In this document: positions 38,188 to 48,057 of the stretch, piece by piece
How the letters are laid out: each line of letters begins with the position of its first letter
Position numbering within the stretch: position 1 is the stretch's first letter
Assembly: GCA_002746535.1 (NCBI GenBank)
Contig: NVWA01000083.1
Span: forward strand, 1-64,000
DNA from: Planctomycetota bacterium
GTDB taxonomy: Bacteria > Planctomycetota > GCA-2746535
Direction of reading: 5' to 3'
Length of the DNA: 64,000 nucleotides
Notes under the pieces: model-generated
What the model was told of the DNA's origin: nothing
The model's input: the letters and a program-made list of their open reading frames with translations, nothing else
Database searches by the model: none
Position numbers and translations under genes: made by a program

Positions 38188-40083
38188 ATGAAAATGAAAT
38201 TAAATATTTTGAATAAACTCAATAGAATTGTTATCTTCTTAATGCTGTGCTTTTATTCTCAATCTCTATTCAGTAAAGATTTGGTTTCTTTCCATCTTGA
38301 TAAAGATAAGTGCATATTGGGAGAGTCTTTAGTTTTTTCTATTATCGTCAAAAGTGAAAAGCAAGGTGTCAAAGTAGATTTTTTAAATATTAAATGGAAT
38401 GGGAAAGCGATTGAATTTGTTGATGGTGTAACCCCCACGTATTTTACAAGTATCGTCAATGGCCAAATTAATAGAAAAATAATTTATAAATATAATTATA
38501 AATTTGAATTTATTCCAAATAAGGTTGGCTTAATTACACTAAATAAAAGTCAATTTAAATTTAATAATAATTTATATTTTCTTGAGCCATTAAATTTTAA
38601 TGTATTTGCGATTCCAACAGATAAAAACTTTGTGGTATTTTTGAATATTATCAATAAGCGTGAATATTATTATCCTACTGAAATATTCGAGCTAGAAGTT
38701 TCTATGGGTCTCAATAAATTCACCGGTCTTAATAGATTGGTAATTGAAAACCTAGGTTTTTTAAAAGAATTAGGACTTGAATATATAAAGATTAAAAACA
38801 CTAATTCGAAAATTATTATCAACGGTAAAGTGTATGGTGTTAATTTAAATAACGGAAGCCATTCTGTTAAGACTCCTTTTAGTTTTATGGCCAATTTCAA
38901 ATTAAGATTTAGAGTCATTAAGCCTAAAGTCTATAAAATTTCTAATTGTATTTTTAAAGCTAGCATCAAAACTGGAAAGTTTGTCTTAAAGCGATCATTT
39001 TTCGGTACTAAAAATGAAGCTGTCACAAAAGTGATTTATGCATTGCCAAATGATTTACAGCTTGTGGCTAAAGCACTGCCAAATGATAATGTTCCTTTAT
39101 CTTTTGATGGGGCTATTGGTGCATTCACTATTTCAGCTTTATCAAATAATAGTATGGGAGTAAAAGTGGGTGACCCGGTATCAATTTTACTGACAGTTAA
39201 AGGAAATGGAGCGTGGGATTTTGTTCATGCACCTCCTTTGCATAAATTGAAATCATTTACCGATTATTTTCGAATAAGCCAAGAAGCCCCTGTAGGTGAC
39301 TTGCTTCCTAATAACCAAGGAAAACAATTTAAAATAAAGATGCGGGTGAAATCTAAAACAGTTACAGAAATTCCAGCGATTCCATTTACATATTACAGTA
39401 TTAAAAATAACAAATATATGACAACTTATACTAAAGCAATACCCCTAAAAGTCTTTTCCAATTCGGAGAAAGTAAATATTATTAATTTTAAGAACATAAA
39501 TAAGATTGGTGAGTCATCACCTGCATCAAATAAAAATAATTTAAAATCTATTGGAAATCCTGTTGATAAATCAATTAAGATTGATCTTCCAAAAATAGAA
39601 ACGCGATCAAATTTTATAGATAAAAATAGATTAAGTGAGAATCATTCTGTAAATATATATTTTTTATTTCTATCTATGATACCTTTGATTGTTTTGGTAA
39701 TAATGCAAATGTTTCATTATTTTAATAATAGAGGTGATTCTAGTTTGAAATCAAATGAGCAAAGATCTAAAACGGCTGGTAAAAACTATTTGGAAGAGTT
39801 GAGTAAGTTGAATTTACATAATAGCTCTTCGCATGTGTATAATGAAATGGGAATGGTCTTAGAGAAATTTTTAAAAGATAAATTATTAGATGATTCGGCT
39901 AAGCTAGATGACCATTATTTGAAGGAATGTCTCGACAAGAATCTTATCAGTGAAGACAATTTCAATGGAATGAAAATATTGATAGATGAATTAGATCAGC
40001 AAAGATATTCCAGTCAGTCTTATGATGATAAACAAGCAATCATAATATTGGACAAAGTGAAGGACTGCATACAGAAATGGTAA
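38188..40083 (+). CDS. batD: BatD-like membrane protein
   Basis: The 631-residue protein has a signal peptide (ending about residue 30, FSKDL), an Ig-like start (SFHLDKDKCILGESLVFSIIVKS), several beta domains through about 470 including GDPVSILLTVKGNGAWDFV, a membrane helix near 490-512 and a cytoplasmic helical tail. This is the BatD ('oxygen tolerance') layout, and the position after BatA, BatB and the TPR protein agrees. It begins one base after the previous stop and overlaps the following gene by seven bases. Function within the complex is unknown. Confidence 0.8.
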   Translation: MKMKLNILNKLNRIVIFLMLCFYSQSLFSKDLVSFHLDKDKCILGESLVFSIIVKSEKQGVKVDFLNIKWNGKAIEFVDGVTPTYFTSIVNGQINRKIIYKYNYKFEFIPNKVGLITLNKSQFKFNNNLYFLEPLNFNVFAIPTDKNFVVFLNIINKREYYYPTEIFELEVSMGLNKFTGLNRLVIENLGFLKELGLEYIKIKNTNSKIIINGKVYGVNLNNGSHSVKTPFSFMANFKLRFRVIKPKVYKISNCIFKASIKTGKFVLKRSFFGTKNEAVTKVIYALPNDLQLVAKALPNDNVPLSFDGAIGAFTISALSNNSMGVKVGDPVSILLTVKGNGAWDFVHAPPLHKLKSFTDYFRISQEAPVGDLLPNNQGKQFKIKMRVKSKTVTEIPAIPFTYYSIKNNKYMTTYTKAIPLKVFSNSEKVNIINFKNINKIGESSPASNKNNLKSIGNPVDKSIKIDLPKIETRSNFIDKNRLSENHSVNIYFLFLSMIPLIVLVIMQMFHYFNNRGDSSLKSNEQRSKTAGKNYLEELSKLNLHNSSSHVYNEMGMVLEKFLKDKLLDDSAKLDDHYLKECLDKNLISEDNFNGMKILIDELDQQRYSSQSYDDKQAIIILDKVKDCIQKW

Positions 40084-40841
40084 AATATAGTTTGATAATA
40101 CTGCTAATTTTGGGCATGACCGTATCGTCTGAAGACTCCGCTGAATTGTATTATAATAATGCGATGTTAGCCAAAACTGTTGGTGAACGTGAAGAAAATT
40201 TTGAAAAGGCACTGTCTGGATATGTACTTACTTATAATAAGAATAGAGAAAGGGGAGTGCGCAATGGATACCTCTCTTTCAATATTGCTAATTGTTATAT
40301 GAATTTAGGGCAATTGGGGCAATCAGTTTTATATTACAAAGAGGCTAATAAATTATTACCTGAAAATGAAAAAATTTCTGGTGAGTTAAAAAAGGCTTTA
40401 TCAAAAAGAGTTAAGGCTATAGATGTGCAGAATGATTCAATTTTTAATAAACTATTTTTCTTTCATCATTTATGGTCAGATCAATTAAAGATTACTATTT
40501 TGTTGGTTTGTGCGTTCTTGATTGCCGTCATATTGTTTTTACATATTAAGTTAAAATTGAAATATATGAAGTCATTGTTACTTATTAATATTCTTCTCTA
40601 TTCTATTATATTTTTAAGTGTTTTATCAAAAGATTTTAGCAGATCTAATATTGGTGTTATTGTTAATGGATGCAATATTCATATTGATGCGGGTGAAAAT
40701 TATGCATTATTAAATAAAGAGTTATTCAATATTGGCAGTACCATTCGAGTTCTTGATTTAGAATCGAATTGGTATCAAGTTATTTTAAATAATGGGCAAA
40801 TAGGTTATATTCACAAAGAGGATCTACAACTTATTTTATAG
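40077..40841 (+). CDS. batE: BatE-like TPR-SH3 membrane protein
   Basis: The 254-residue product has a signal peptide (MVKYSLIILLILGMTVSS), a TPR unit (GYLSFNIANCYMNLGQLGQSVLYYKEANKLL; residues 62-92), two membrane helices (about 136-158 and 164-182) and a bacterial SH3-like end (GENYALLNKELFNIGSTIRVLDL...GQIGYIHKEDLQLI). This matches BatE and closes the operon. The next gene converges 29 bases away across a 12-bp palindrome, AGAATTAATTCT. Confidence 0.82.
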   Translation: MVKYSLIILLILGMTVSSEDSAELYYNNAMLAKTVGEREENFEKALSGYVLTYNKNRERGVRNGYLSFNIANCYMNLGQLGQSVLYYKEANKLLPENEKISGELKKALSKRVKAIDVQNDSIFNKLFFFHHLWSDQLKITILLVCAFLIAVILFLHIKLKLKYMKSLLLINILLYSIIFLSVLSKDFSRSNIGVIVNGCNIHIDAGENYALLNKELFNIGSTIRVLDLESNWYQVILNNGQIGYIHKEDLQLIL

Positions 40842-40870
40842 CTTAATCAAATAAGAATTAATTCTATATA

Positions 40871-41359
40871 TTATCTTTTTGATAAAGGTAATGCCGGAAT
40901 ATTAATATTAATTTTGTAGTTTGATTTCTTTTTTTCTACACAAGGGATAATTGCATAGCCACCTCTAGGCTCATATTCAGCCATGACTTTTATCCATTTA
41001 GGCTTGATGCTTGAGAATAAATCATTTAAAATTGTATGGCAAACCTCTTCATGGAAACACCCAAAATTCCTGAATCCATTTATATATAATTTCAAAGATT
41101 TACTTTCCAATATATTTTTATCAGGAATATATTGAATCCATAAATTTCGGCAGGAATCTGGCTGACCAGTTAGAGGGCACAAAGATTGTAGTCCTTCATA
41201 AGAATGAAATGTAATGACAGAATCATTTTTGGGAAATTGATTTGAAAAGCATTCTATAATATTTTTGTTTGGTTTGCTGAATTCATATAATGATTTGTTA
41301 TTTTTTGCAGATATGCCTAGTGCTTTTAAATTAGAGATATCTTTTCGAGGTTTTGTCAT
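40871..41359 (-). CDS. queF: NADPH-dependent 7-cyano-7-deazaguanine reductase
   Basis: QueF reduces preQ0 to preQ1 in queuosine tRNA modification. The 162-residue protein is the short, single-domain (type I) form. The active-site Cys61 and Asp68 are in SLCPLTGQPD; the family NADPH motif is ESKSLKLY (Glu85-Tyr92), followed by FRNFGCFHEE with substrate-binding His103/Glu104. No queC, queD or queE lies next to it. It converges with the Bat operon and is 22 bases from the next minus-strand gene. Confidence 0.93.
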   Translation of the reverse strand: MTKPRKDISNLKALGISAKNNKSLYEFSKPNKNIIECFSNQFPKNDSVITFHSYEGLQSLCPLTGQPDSCRNLWIQYIPDKNILESKSLKLYINGFRNFGCFHEEVCHTILNDLFSSIKPKWIKVMAEYEPRGGYAIIPCVEKKKSNYKININIPALPLSKR

Positions 41360-41381
41360 GTTTGATCTTTATTTATAAGGA

Positions 41382-42470
41382 TTAATTTTTATTTGAAAAA
41401 TATCTTTCAATTACTTTTTGATATTTAGGTCTTAAGTATTCTTTGTAATTTCTGATCTTGATTCTTTCAGAACTTTTGATATTGAATGTTGTGTTGGAAG
41501 AAATATCAGAAAGGTCATCTTTGCCTTTCGTACTTCTGTTTGCTATTTCATTAGCACTTAAGTTCTCAGATAAATCAATTTTTTTATCCATTGAAGGAAT
41601 TTTATTGTCATTCTTATTGATGGCAGTGGTTTTGTCGTTTTGAGTTTCTTGGCTTCCGGCCCCATCGCTTGATTTTGAATTTGAATCATCCTTTTTGTCA
41701 GTAGAAACTATTTTATCTTTTTTATTATCTTCATTTAATGATTTATTATTTGTGACAGTTTGGTTTGTCTGATTCTTTGTTGGCTCTGTTTTATGATTGT
41801 TTGATAATTGATGGTTATTTAATTTTTTCGCATCTTTTATTAATTTTTCAGGATCTTTTTCCAAAGCTTTAGTAATTTGCTTTTGATCCATATTCATAGT
41901 GACCATTTTCGTTAAATCTTGAGGAATATCAGAATCAAGGGAAAGATTTATTTTACCATTTGGGGCGTTGTCAATTTGATTTGACGTAAAAATTTTACTT
42001 GGTATTGCAAATATCATTAATACGGTAAATACTATTGATGCTCCAAGATAACTGAAATTTTTTATTTTTTGTGGGAAAATATTAGATAGAATTAATTTCT
42101 TGTTTTGTGCGTTTGCATGATTGATGATATCTTTTTGCCATATTTGATATTTACGTTCATTCTCTTCTAGCTCAAGTAATAAAGAAAAAATTCCCCTTGT
42201 TTTACCATTGTGATCAATAGCGGCTAAAATCAATTTTTCCGTTGGTGGCCTGTGAAATGTTTTAAAAATCACTACGACTAATAATATACCGAAGGTACCA
42301 AATAAAATAAAGTTAATGGGCATACTTGCAAATGCTAAACGGAAGATTAGGAGAATATTTAATAGTATTACTGAAAGAATGAAAGCCAAAATTAATTGAT
42401 TTAAAAAGCGATTTAAAAATATTCTGATTTTGCTTTGCTGAATGAGTTTATTTAAGATATTATTTTTCAT
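41382..42470 (-). CDS. DUF4175-like membrane protein
   Basis: I choose ATG 42470, behind GGAG and overlapping the pseudopilin gene's stop, over an upstream start at 42527 that would lie deep in that gene. The 362-residue protein has two adjoining membrane helices (about 25-70), a conserved-looking region (TEKLILAAIDHNGKTRGIFSLLLELEE), a third helix (about 137-160), and a long charged, Asn/Lys/Asp-rich disordered part (190-320) ending in a basic motif (NYKEYLRPKYQKVIERYF). The N-terminus resembles DUF4175 proteins often seen beside MoxR-DUF58 operons; here it sits on the opposite strand of the Bat operon. Function unknown. Confidence 0.6.
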   Translation of the reverse strand: MKNNILNKLIQQSKIRIFLNRFLNQLILAFILSVILLNILLIFRLAFASMPINFILFGTFGILLVVVIFKTFHRPPTEKLILAAIDHNGKTRGIFSLLLELEENERKYQIWQKDIINHANAQNKKLILSNIFPQKIKNFSYLGASIVFTVLMIFAIPSKIFTSNQIDNAPNGKINLSLDSDIPQDLTKMVTMNMDQKQITKALEKDPEKLIKDAKKLNNHQLSNNHKTEPTKNQTNQTVTNNKSLNEDNKKDKIVSTDKKDDSNSKSSDGAGSQETQNDKTTAINKNDNKIPSMDKKIDLSENLSANEIANRSTKGKDDLSDISSNTTFNIKSSERIKIRNYKEYLRPKYQKVIERYFSNKN

Positions 42471-43644
42471 GTATTTGCGATACTCCGATTTGATCATCTT
42501 CGCTTTGGTGAAATGCTTTTCCGTCATGGAAGAGTTCGATATCTTCTACTACATTCTTTTCTGATCGGTAAATGAATATAGGAGGACCTTTGGTTCTGTA
42601 AATATAGGCTAGGTGTGCTTTAATATGATCTGAGTCTTCAGTTTTCATTAATAATTTTACTTTAAATGTATTTTCGCCAACTGTTAAATAATTGGCTAAT
42701 TTTTTAAAAGAATTTTTAAATTTTCTATTAAATGCTAATTGATTTAAAGATTTTAGTTTATTGCTTTTGCGGGTCTGGAGAATAAATGATTTAATCGCAT
42801 TTTCATTTTTATTATTAACCATGGAATTAATTACTTCTTCAATTGCAAAATTTACATTTAATCTGCCAGTTGATTTTACAGTAAATATATCTGAAAAAAC
42901 CATATCTTTTAAAGTATCAGTAGTTTCAGAATCTGAATCACTTGGTGGTGCTAAATCATCTTCATCCTCTAATTCATCTAACGAATATCTTACCGTAATG
43001 TTCGGTATTAAAAATATCTCTGAAATTGATTGCATAGGACTATTGATTGCATTCGATTCATGTTGCCCGAGTGAATTTCTATCAATATAATCTATTATTC
43101 GGTCGACATCTTCTTCGGTTCCTTCAAAGTTTTCAAACAATTCGATAACAGCAGACCTAATCCGTATATCAACCTTATCTTCGGAGTTAACTAGACGATT
43201 CAAATTAATTTTCGCTTCTTCTAAACTGATTTTCATTTTCATTTGAATTTCATTTATTTTTACAATGGGAAAGTCATTTTGCCATGCAGCAGAAGGACCA
43301 CTCTTGCTATCGTCTTCATCATCTTCATCAAAATCTTCATCGTCACCTGAATTAAAAATACTTAAATTGTCATCAGGGTTCTCTTCATCGACTCTATCTA
43401 AATTACTTTTAGGCTTTTTACTTTTGTGAATTTGAATAATGTTATATGCGTAGGCAAAACCTGTTTCGGCTGAAGAATTAAATTGTGCTTGTAGTAATTG
43501 ATTTTTTGCGATAGATAAAGAAGTTTGAGCTGAAAAGCTAATCTCTGTGACAATTACGATCAATAATAGCATGAGCATCATGACAATTAATAATGCACTG
43601 CCTGATTCTTTGGGTTGAGATCTTTTAGAAGCTAATAAGTGCAT
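42460..43644 (-). CDS. GspK-like minor pseudopilin
   Basis: The 394-residue product begins with a prepilin-like leader: basic end, SGSALLIVMMLMLLLIVIVTEISF, as in GspK of type II secretion. The GspK core is seen in LEEAKINLNRLVN, DRIIDYIDRNSLGQHESN and NSPMQSISEI (about 155-240). GspK caps the pseudopilus tip. An acidic insert (about 102-118, Asp/Glu/Ser) is unusual and may bind calcium or be a linker. The last residue positions overlap the next gene's start by 11 bases. No other Gsp gene is nearby except the doubtful F-like fragment at 16898. Confidence 0.82.
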   Translation of the reverse strand: MHLLASKRSQPKESGSALLIVMMLMLLLIVIVTEISFSAQTSLSIAKNQLLQAQFNSSAETGFAYAYNIIQIHKSKKPKSNLDRVDEENPDDNLSIFNSGDDEDFDEDDEDDSKSGPSAAWQNDFPIVKINEIQMKMKISLEEAKINLNRLVNSEDKVDIRIRSAVIELFENFEGTEEDVDRIIDYIDRNSLGQHESNAINSPMQSISEIFLIPNITVRYSLDELEDEDDLAPPSDSDSETTDTLKDMVFSDIFTVKSTGRLNVNFAIEEVINSMVNNKNENAIKSFILQTRKSNKLKSLNQLAFNRKFKNSFKKLANYLTVGENTFKVKLLMKTEDSDHIKAHLAYIYRTKGPPIFIYRSEKNVVEDIELFHDGKAFHQSEDDQIGVSQIHEK

Positions 43645-43740
43645 ACAACTGTCTGTTTAAAATGAAATGACCAAAATAGTTTGTATCTATTACTATAACG
43701 TATAGATATAGGTTTTGTTATACATTTTAAAAGTAATTGT

Positions 43741-44364
43741 TTACCAATCGTGTTTTTCGGTCAATACTGCTCTGACCTTTTTAATGAGGGTTTCAGCCGT
43801 AAATGGTTTCTCAATAATATCGACAGCACCTATTTTTTTGGTTGAATAAAATAACTTTTTAAACTCTTCGGGATATTTATTTACTTCCGTCATCGTCATA
43901 ATATTTATGTTTTTATATTTATCTTTGAGTCGAATTAATATTTGTAATCCATCAACTTCCGGCATTAATAAATCGACAATCATTAGATCATACGGATCTT
44001 TTTCAAACTTTTTAAGAGCTTTTTGACCTTCAGATATTGTGGTTACTTCAAATTCGGTTGGATCCAAGGATTCTTTACAGAAATCAAGTACTTTAGTGTC
44101 GTCATCTACTATCATTACTCTGAATAAAGGCTTTCTTGAAACAACAAAATCAAACAGTCCTAGACGCCTTAACTTTTTGCACATTTTGCATCGACCACCT
44201 TCTAAGAACCTACTAGGACGCATTTTAAACTTAAAACCGCAAACATTACATCGAATATGTATTTTAGTTAAAGCATCTACGTACTTCCCCATTACTTCAT
44301 AGGCACCGCCAGATATTTCTTTAACCATTTCTTCAAATTCTACTTGAGATCGTTTCTGCGTCAT
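43741..44364 (-). CDS. Response regulator with N-terminal zinc ribbon
   Basis: Residues 1-70 contain CNVCGFKFKMRPSRFLEGGRCKMC with Cys39, Cys42, Cys59 and Cys62, like the DUF723-type zinc ribbons of phage and homing-endonuclease-associated proteins. Residues 80-205 are a complete receiver domain: Asp87/Asp88 acidic pair, phospho-acceptor Asp131 (LMIVDLLMPEVDG), Thr157, Lys186 (IIEKPF). No output domain follows the receiver. The zinc ribbon may bind DNA or RNA under the control of phosphorylation. No histidine kinase lies beside it. Confidence 0.85.
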   Translation of the reverse strand: MTQKRSQVEFEEMVKEISGGAYEVMGKYVDALTKIHIRCNVCGFKFKMRPSRFLEGGRCKMCKKLRRLGLFDFVVSRKPLFRVMIVDDDTKVLDFCKESLDPTEFEVTTISEGQKALKKFEKDPYDLMIVDLLMPEVDGLQILIRLKDKYKNINIMTMTEVNKYPEEFKKLFYSTKKIGAVDIIEKPFTAETLIKKVRAVLTEKHDW

Positions 44365-44923
44365 TTTGCCACCTAAATATAAAGTTAATTTTGTTAAAAA
44401 TTGAATGATAGACTAGGCATTAGTTTAATATTGAAAATTTAAATACCTATTCAAAAATAGGTAAAATTCTTGTTTTCCTGGCCTATCTTTTAGAAAGGCG
44501 ATTAATTATCCATTATCACTCGAATCAAAGTTACGATTTGGCAATATTCTTGAAAGTAGTATTTCAACTTAATGGATTGTACTACCGCGTTATGTTAAAA
44601 GTATATTGATTAATATATAAGGTTATTAGGAAATGATCTATTTTTTGTCTAATGTGCTAACAATTTATTGATCAGAAATTGACTTATATTTTTGAATACA
44701 AAATAGAAATATTAATTTAAGATTAAAATTATTTGAAATTGGTTTTTACCCATTGGTTTTAACATTTTGAACTTTTTATTTAATCCAACCGAATTAGATT
44801 TAATGTTTAAAGAAATTAATTTAGTGATAATAATGTGATGAAAAAACGAGCAATTGTTTTCTTGTGATTTGTTGGTTTCTCATACAATATATTTTTTGAT
44901 TTAAGAACCCATAAGAGTGTTAA
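44365..44923. other. Divergent spacer, no gene seen
   Basis: This A+T-rich region lies between the divergent response-regulator and bioA genes. I find no protein-like frame, tRNA or strong hairpin. TTGGCAATATTCTTGAA near 44538-44554 has a -24/-12-like shape but its -12 lacks the required GC, so I do not call a sigma-54 promoter. Confidence 0.4.
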
Positions 44924-46237
44924 ATGCAATCCGATATAGATCATACTTGGTATCCCTTTACCCAAATGACTGACTTACCCAATGATTCTTTTAAAGTAAT
45001 TGATAGAGGTCAAGGTTCATATTTATTTGATAAAGATGGGAAAAAATATTTAGACGCTTATGCTTCTTTATGGGTTAACGTTCATGGGCACAATCATCCA
45101 AAAATAAATAAAAGTATTTCAGATCAATTATCGAAATTGGCTCATTCTACATTGCTAGGTAGTAGTAATCAGCTTGCGATAGATCTCTCTGCTAAACTGA
45201 GGGAGGTTTCACCTGTCAGAAATGCAAAAGTTTTTTATTCTGATAGTGGTTCAACTAGCGTTGAAATTGGAATCAAATTAGCATTTCAATACTGGCAAAA
45301 TAAAGGAGTGCATTCCAAAAATAAATTTCTTTCTTTGGAGAACGCCTACCATGGTGATACTCTTGGAATGATTGGATTGGGTGGTATTGATTTATTCCAT
45401 GAGGTTTATGGTCCTTTGATAATTGCATCAATTAAAACGCCTCCTCCTTATGAATCATTCAATGAAGATGAATATGCTGAAAACATATCAAAGTTAACAT
45501 GTATTTTTGAAAATAGATCTGATGAGATTGCAGCATTTATTGTCGAGCCAATTGTTCAGGGCGCCGCTGGTATATTAAGAATTAAGGATGGATATCTTAA
45601 AAAAGTGTCTGAACTATGTAAACAATATGATGTATTATTAGTTATTGATGAGGTTGCGACTGGATTTGGAAAAACGGGTAAAATGTTTGCCTGTGATCAT
45701 GAAGGAGTTCAGCCCGATATCTTGTGTCTTGCAAAAGGAATTACTGGAGGGTATTTGCCTTTAGCGGCTACTGTTGCGGATGGCAAGATATACGAAGCCT
45801 TTTTGGCTGATTATGTAGATTTTAAAACATTTTTTCATGGTCACTCTTATACAGGTAATCCTTTGGCTTGTAGCGCAGCCTTGGCAAATTTGGAAATATT
45901 TGATGATGAGAATGTTTTAGACCATGTTCAAAAAATGATCCCAATCATGTCTTCTGAATTAAAACTTTTAGAAAAACTTGATGTTGTCTTTGAAACTCGA
46001 GGCATTGGATTAATGAATGGTGTCGAAATTAGAAAAAATAAAATTTCGAAAGAGTATTATCCCATTGGGGAAAGAATTGCTCAGAAAATTTGTAATAAAT
46101 GTGTTGAGGATGGTGTAATGTTAAGGCCATTAGGAAATGTGATACCTATAATACCTCCTTTATGTATTAATGAAGAAGAGATTAAGTTTCTTTTTGACGT
46201 ATTAAAAGAATCAATCATTAAAATAACTAAAGAATAA
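44924..46237 (+). CDS. bioA: Adenosylmethionine-8-amino-7-oxononanoate aminotransferase
   Basis: BioA makes 7,8-diaminopelargonate in biotin synthesis, using S-adenosylmethionine as amino donor. The 437-residue class III aminotransferase has HTWYPFTQM near the start, the cofactor-binding SDSGSTSVEIGIKLA, IDEVATGFGKTG, and the pyridoxal-phosphate lysine in LAKGITGGYLP (about residue 271). WYPF and length fit BioA better than other class III transaminases. No bioF, bioD or bioB lies next to it. The proS gene follows after 24 bases. Confidence 0.92.
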   Translation: MQSDIDHTWYPFTQMTDLPNDSFKVIDRGQGSYLFDKDGKKYLDAYASLWVNVHGHNHPKINKSISDQLSKLAHSTLLGSSNQLAIDLSAKLREVSPVRNAKVFYSDSGSTSVEIGIKLAFQYWQNKGVHSKNKFLSLENAYHGDTLGMIGLGGIDLFHEVYGPLIIASIKTPPPYESFNEDEYAENISKLTCIFENRSDEIAAFIVEPIVQGAAGILRIKDGYLKKVSELCKQYDVLLVIDEVATGFGKTGKMFACDHEGVQPDILCLAKGITGGYLPLAATVADGKIYEAFLADYVDFKTFFHGHSYTGNPLACSAALANLEIFDDENVLDHVQKMIPIMSSELKLLEKLDVVFETRGIGLMNGVEIRKNKISKEYYPIGERIAQKICNKCVEDGVMLRPLGNVIPIIPPLCINEEEIKFLFDVLKESIIKITKE

Positions 46238-46261
46238 ATTTAATTTCAGGATAGATAAAAT

Positions 46262-47974
46262 ATGAGACTTACAAAAATGGTTGGTCGGCGACTAAAAGAG
46301 GCTCCAAGTGATGCAGTTGTGATTAGCCATCAATTTACAATTAGGGGAGGGTATGCTCGCCAAGTTGGATCAGGAATTTATTCTTTATTGCCACTTGGTA
46401 AAAGAGTGATTGATAAAATTGAGAAAATAATTCGTGAGGAAATGAATAGTATTGACGGTCAGGAAGTTTTGTTGCCTGTCGTCATGCCGAGGGAATTATG
46501 GGATGAATCAGGACGATATGAATCCGTAGGAAGTGAATTGCTTCGGTTTAAAGATAGAACTGGAAAAGAAATGGTTTTGGGGATGACGCATGAAGAAGCT
46601 GTAGTTCATTTGGCTAGAAGTGAAATAGTTTCTTATAAACAACTGCCTTGCATGATGTATCAAATTCAAACAAAGTTTAGAGATGAGCCACGCAGTCGAG
46701 CTGGATTAATCAGGGTCAGAGAATTCACAATGAAAGATGCTTATTCTTTTCATAGATCTCAAGAAGACTTGGATGTTTATTATTATAAATGTTTGGATGC
46801 TTATAAAAAAATATTTTCAAGAACAGGATTAAAAAATGTTTCGATTGTAGAAGCTGATAGTGGCATGATGGGTGGTGCGATTAGTCATGAATTTATGCTT
46901 AATACACCGGTAGGCGAAGACTCATTGGTTTTATGCTCAAGTTGTGATTATGCAGCTAACAGAGAGATCGCAGTCTGTAAAAGACAAAATGTAGAGTTGA
47001 GTGAAGAGCTTTTGCCGCTAGAAAAAGTTTCAACTCCGTCAGTGAAGACTATTGCGGATGTAAGTAGTTTTCTAAATAAAGATCAGTCAAAAACAGGCAA
47101 GGCTGTATTTTTAGTTGATGAAAATAATCGTATGATTTTTGTTTTGATTCGAGGTGATCTAGACGTTGAAGTAAGTAAACTCAAAAATTTAATATCATCT
47201 AAAGAATTGGTACCTGCAGAAGAGGGAGCTATTTTATCCATAGGTTGTGTTCCTGGTTTTGCTGGACTAATAGGTGCGAAGCTTGATGATGTTATTGTTG
47301 TAGTAGATGAGAGTATCAAAAATAATAATAATATTGTTGTGGGAGCCAATGAGAAAGATTTCCATTATATTAACTTTAATTTTGAGAGAGATTTCTCTGG
47401 TAAATTTATTGAAGGAAATATTGCATCTGTTACCGAAGGAGATTTGTGTGTTAGTTGTGGTGAAAAATTAAATCTTTCTCGTGGAATCGAAATAGGTAAT
47501 ATTTTTCAATTAGGTAAAAAATATTCTGAACCAATGAAATTTACTTATTTAGATAATGACCAAAAAGAAAAATTTCCGATTATGGGTTGTTATGGAATTG
47601 GAGTCGGTAGATTATTTGCTTCAATCATAGAAGATTGTCATGATGAATATGGGCCAATTTGGCCAAGCAGTGTTTCCCCTTTTGATGTACAAATCAATGC
47701 CTTAAATTATAAAAAAGAGGAAGTTAAAGCTTTTTCTGACTCTTTGTATAACGAGCTTTCTAATAAAAATATTGATGTCTTATTTGATGATAGAGATGAA
47801 AAAGCCGGTTTTCAATTCAAGGATGCAGATTTAATGGGGATTCCTTTGAGAATCATTGTTTCTCCGAAAACCTTGAAAGATTCTGAGGTGGAATTCAAAA
47901 CTAGAGATGGAAGTGAAAGTAAGCGTATTTCCACTAATGAGATTGTATCTTTTATTAAAAAGCTGCTTAATTAA
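46262..47974 (+). CDS. proS: Prolyl-tRNA synthetase
   Basis: The 570-residue enzyme is the bacterial type with an editing insert. Class II motifs: motif 2 FRDEPRSRAGLIRVREFTM, motif 3 GCYGIGVGRLFASIIE. The insert (about 210-390) is a YbaK-like domain that clears misacylated alanyl-tRNA (KTGKAVFLVDENNRMIF, LSIGCVPGFAGLIGA). An anticodon-binding domain follows (FDVQINALNYKKEEVKAF, DDRDEKAGFQFKDADLMGIPLRIIV). Length and motifs match family norms. AGGAT precedes the ATG. Confidence 0.96.
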   Translation: MRLTKMVGRRLKEAPSDAVVISHQFTIRGGYARQVGSGIYSLLPLGKRVIDKIEKIIREEMNSIDGQEVLLPVVMPRELWDESGRYESVGSELLRFKDRTGKEMVLGMTHEEAVVHLARSEIVSYKQLPCMMYQIQTKFRDEPRSRAGLIRVREFTMKDAYSFHRSQEDLDVYYYKCLDAYKKIFSRTGLKNVSIVEADSGMMGGAISHEFMLNTPVGEDSLVLCSSCDYAANREIAVCKRQNVELSEELLPLEKVSTPSVKTIADVSSFLNKDQSKTGKAVFLVDENNRMIFVLIRGDLDVEVSKLKNLISSKELVPAEEGAILSIGCVPGFAGLIGAKLDDVIVVVDESIKNNNNIVVGANEKDFHYINFNFERDFSGKFIEGNIASVTEGDLCVSCGEKLNLSRGIEIGNIFQLGKKYSEPMKFTYLDNDQKEKFPIMGCYGIGVGRLFASIIEDCHDEYGPIWPSSVSPFDVQINALNYKKEEVKAFSDSLYNELSNKNIDVLFDDRDEKAGFQFKDADLMGIPLRIIVSPKTLKDSEVEFKTRDGSESKRISTNEIVSFIKKLLN

Positions 47975-48057
47975 AGCGTTCTATTTTGCAAATTATTTTC
48001 ATATGGATAATTTTGAAATAGGTTGGTTTTGGAGAATTTAATTGGTTTTTTTATTGA

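Noticed and set aside
40854..40865. Palindrome AGAATTAATTCT between converging genes
   Set aside because: Too short and A+T-rich for a confident terminator or operator.
44538..44554. Sigma-54-like TTGGCAATATTCTTGAA
   Set aside because: The -12 GC is GA; essential base missing.
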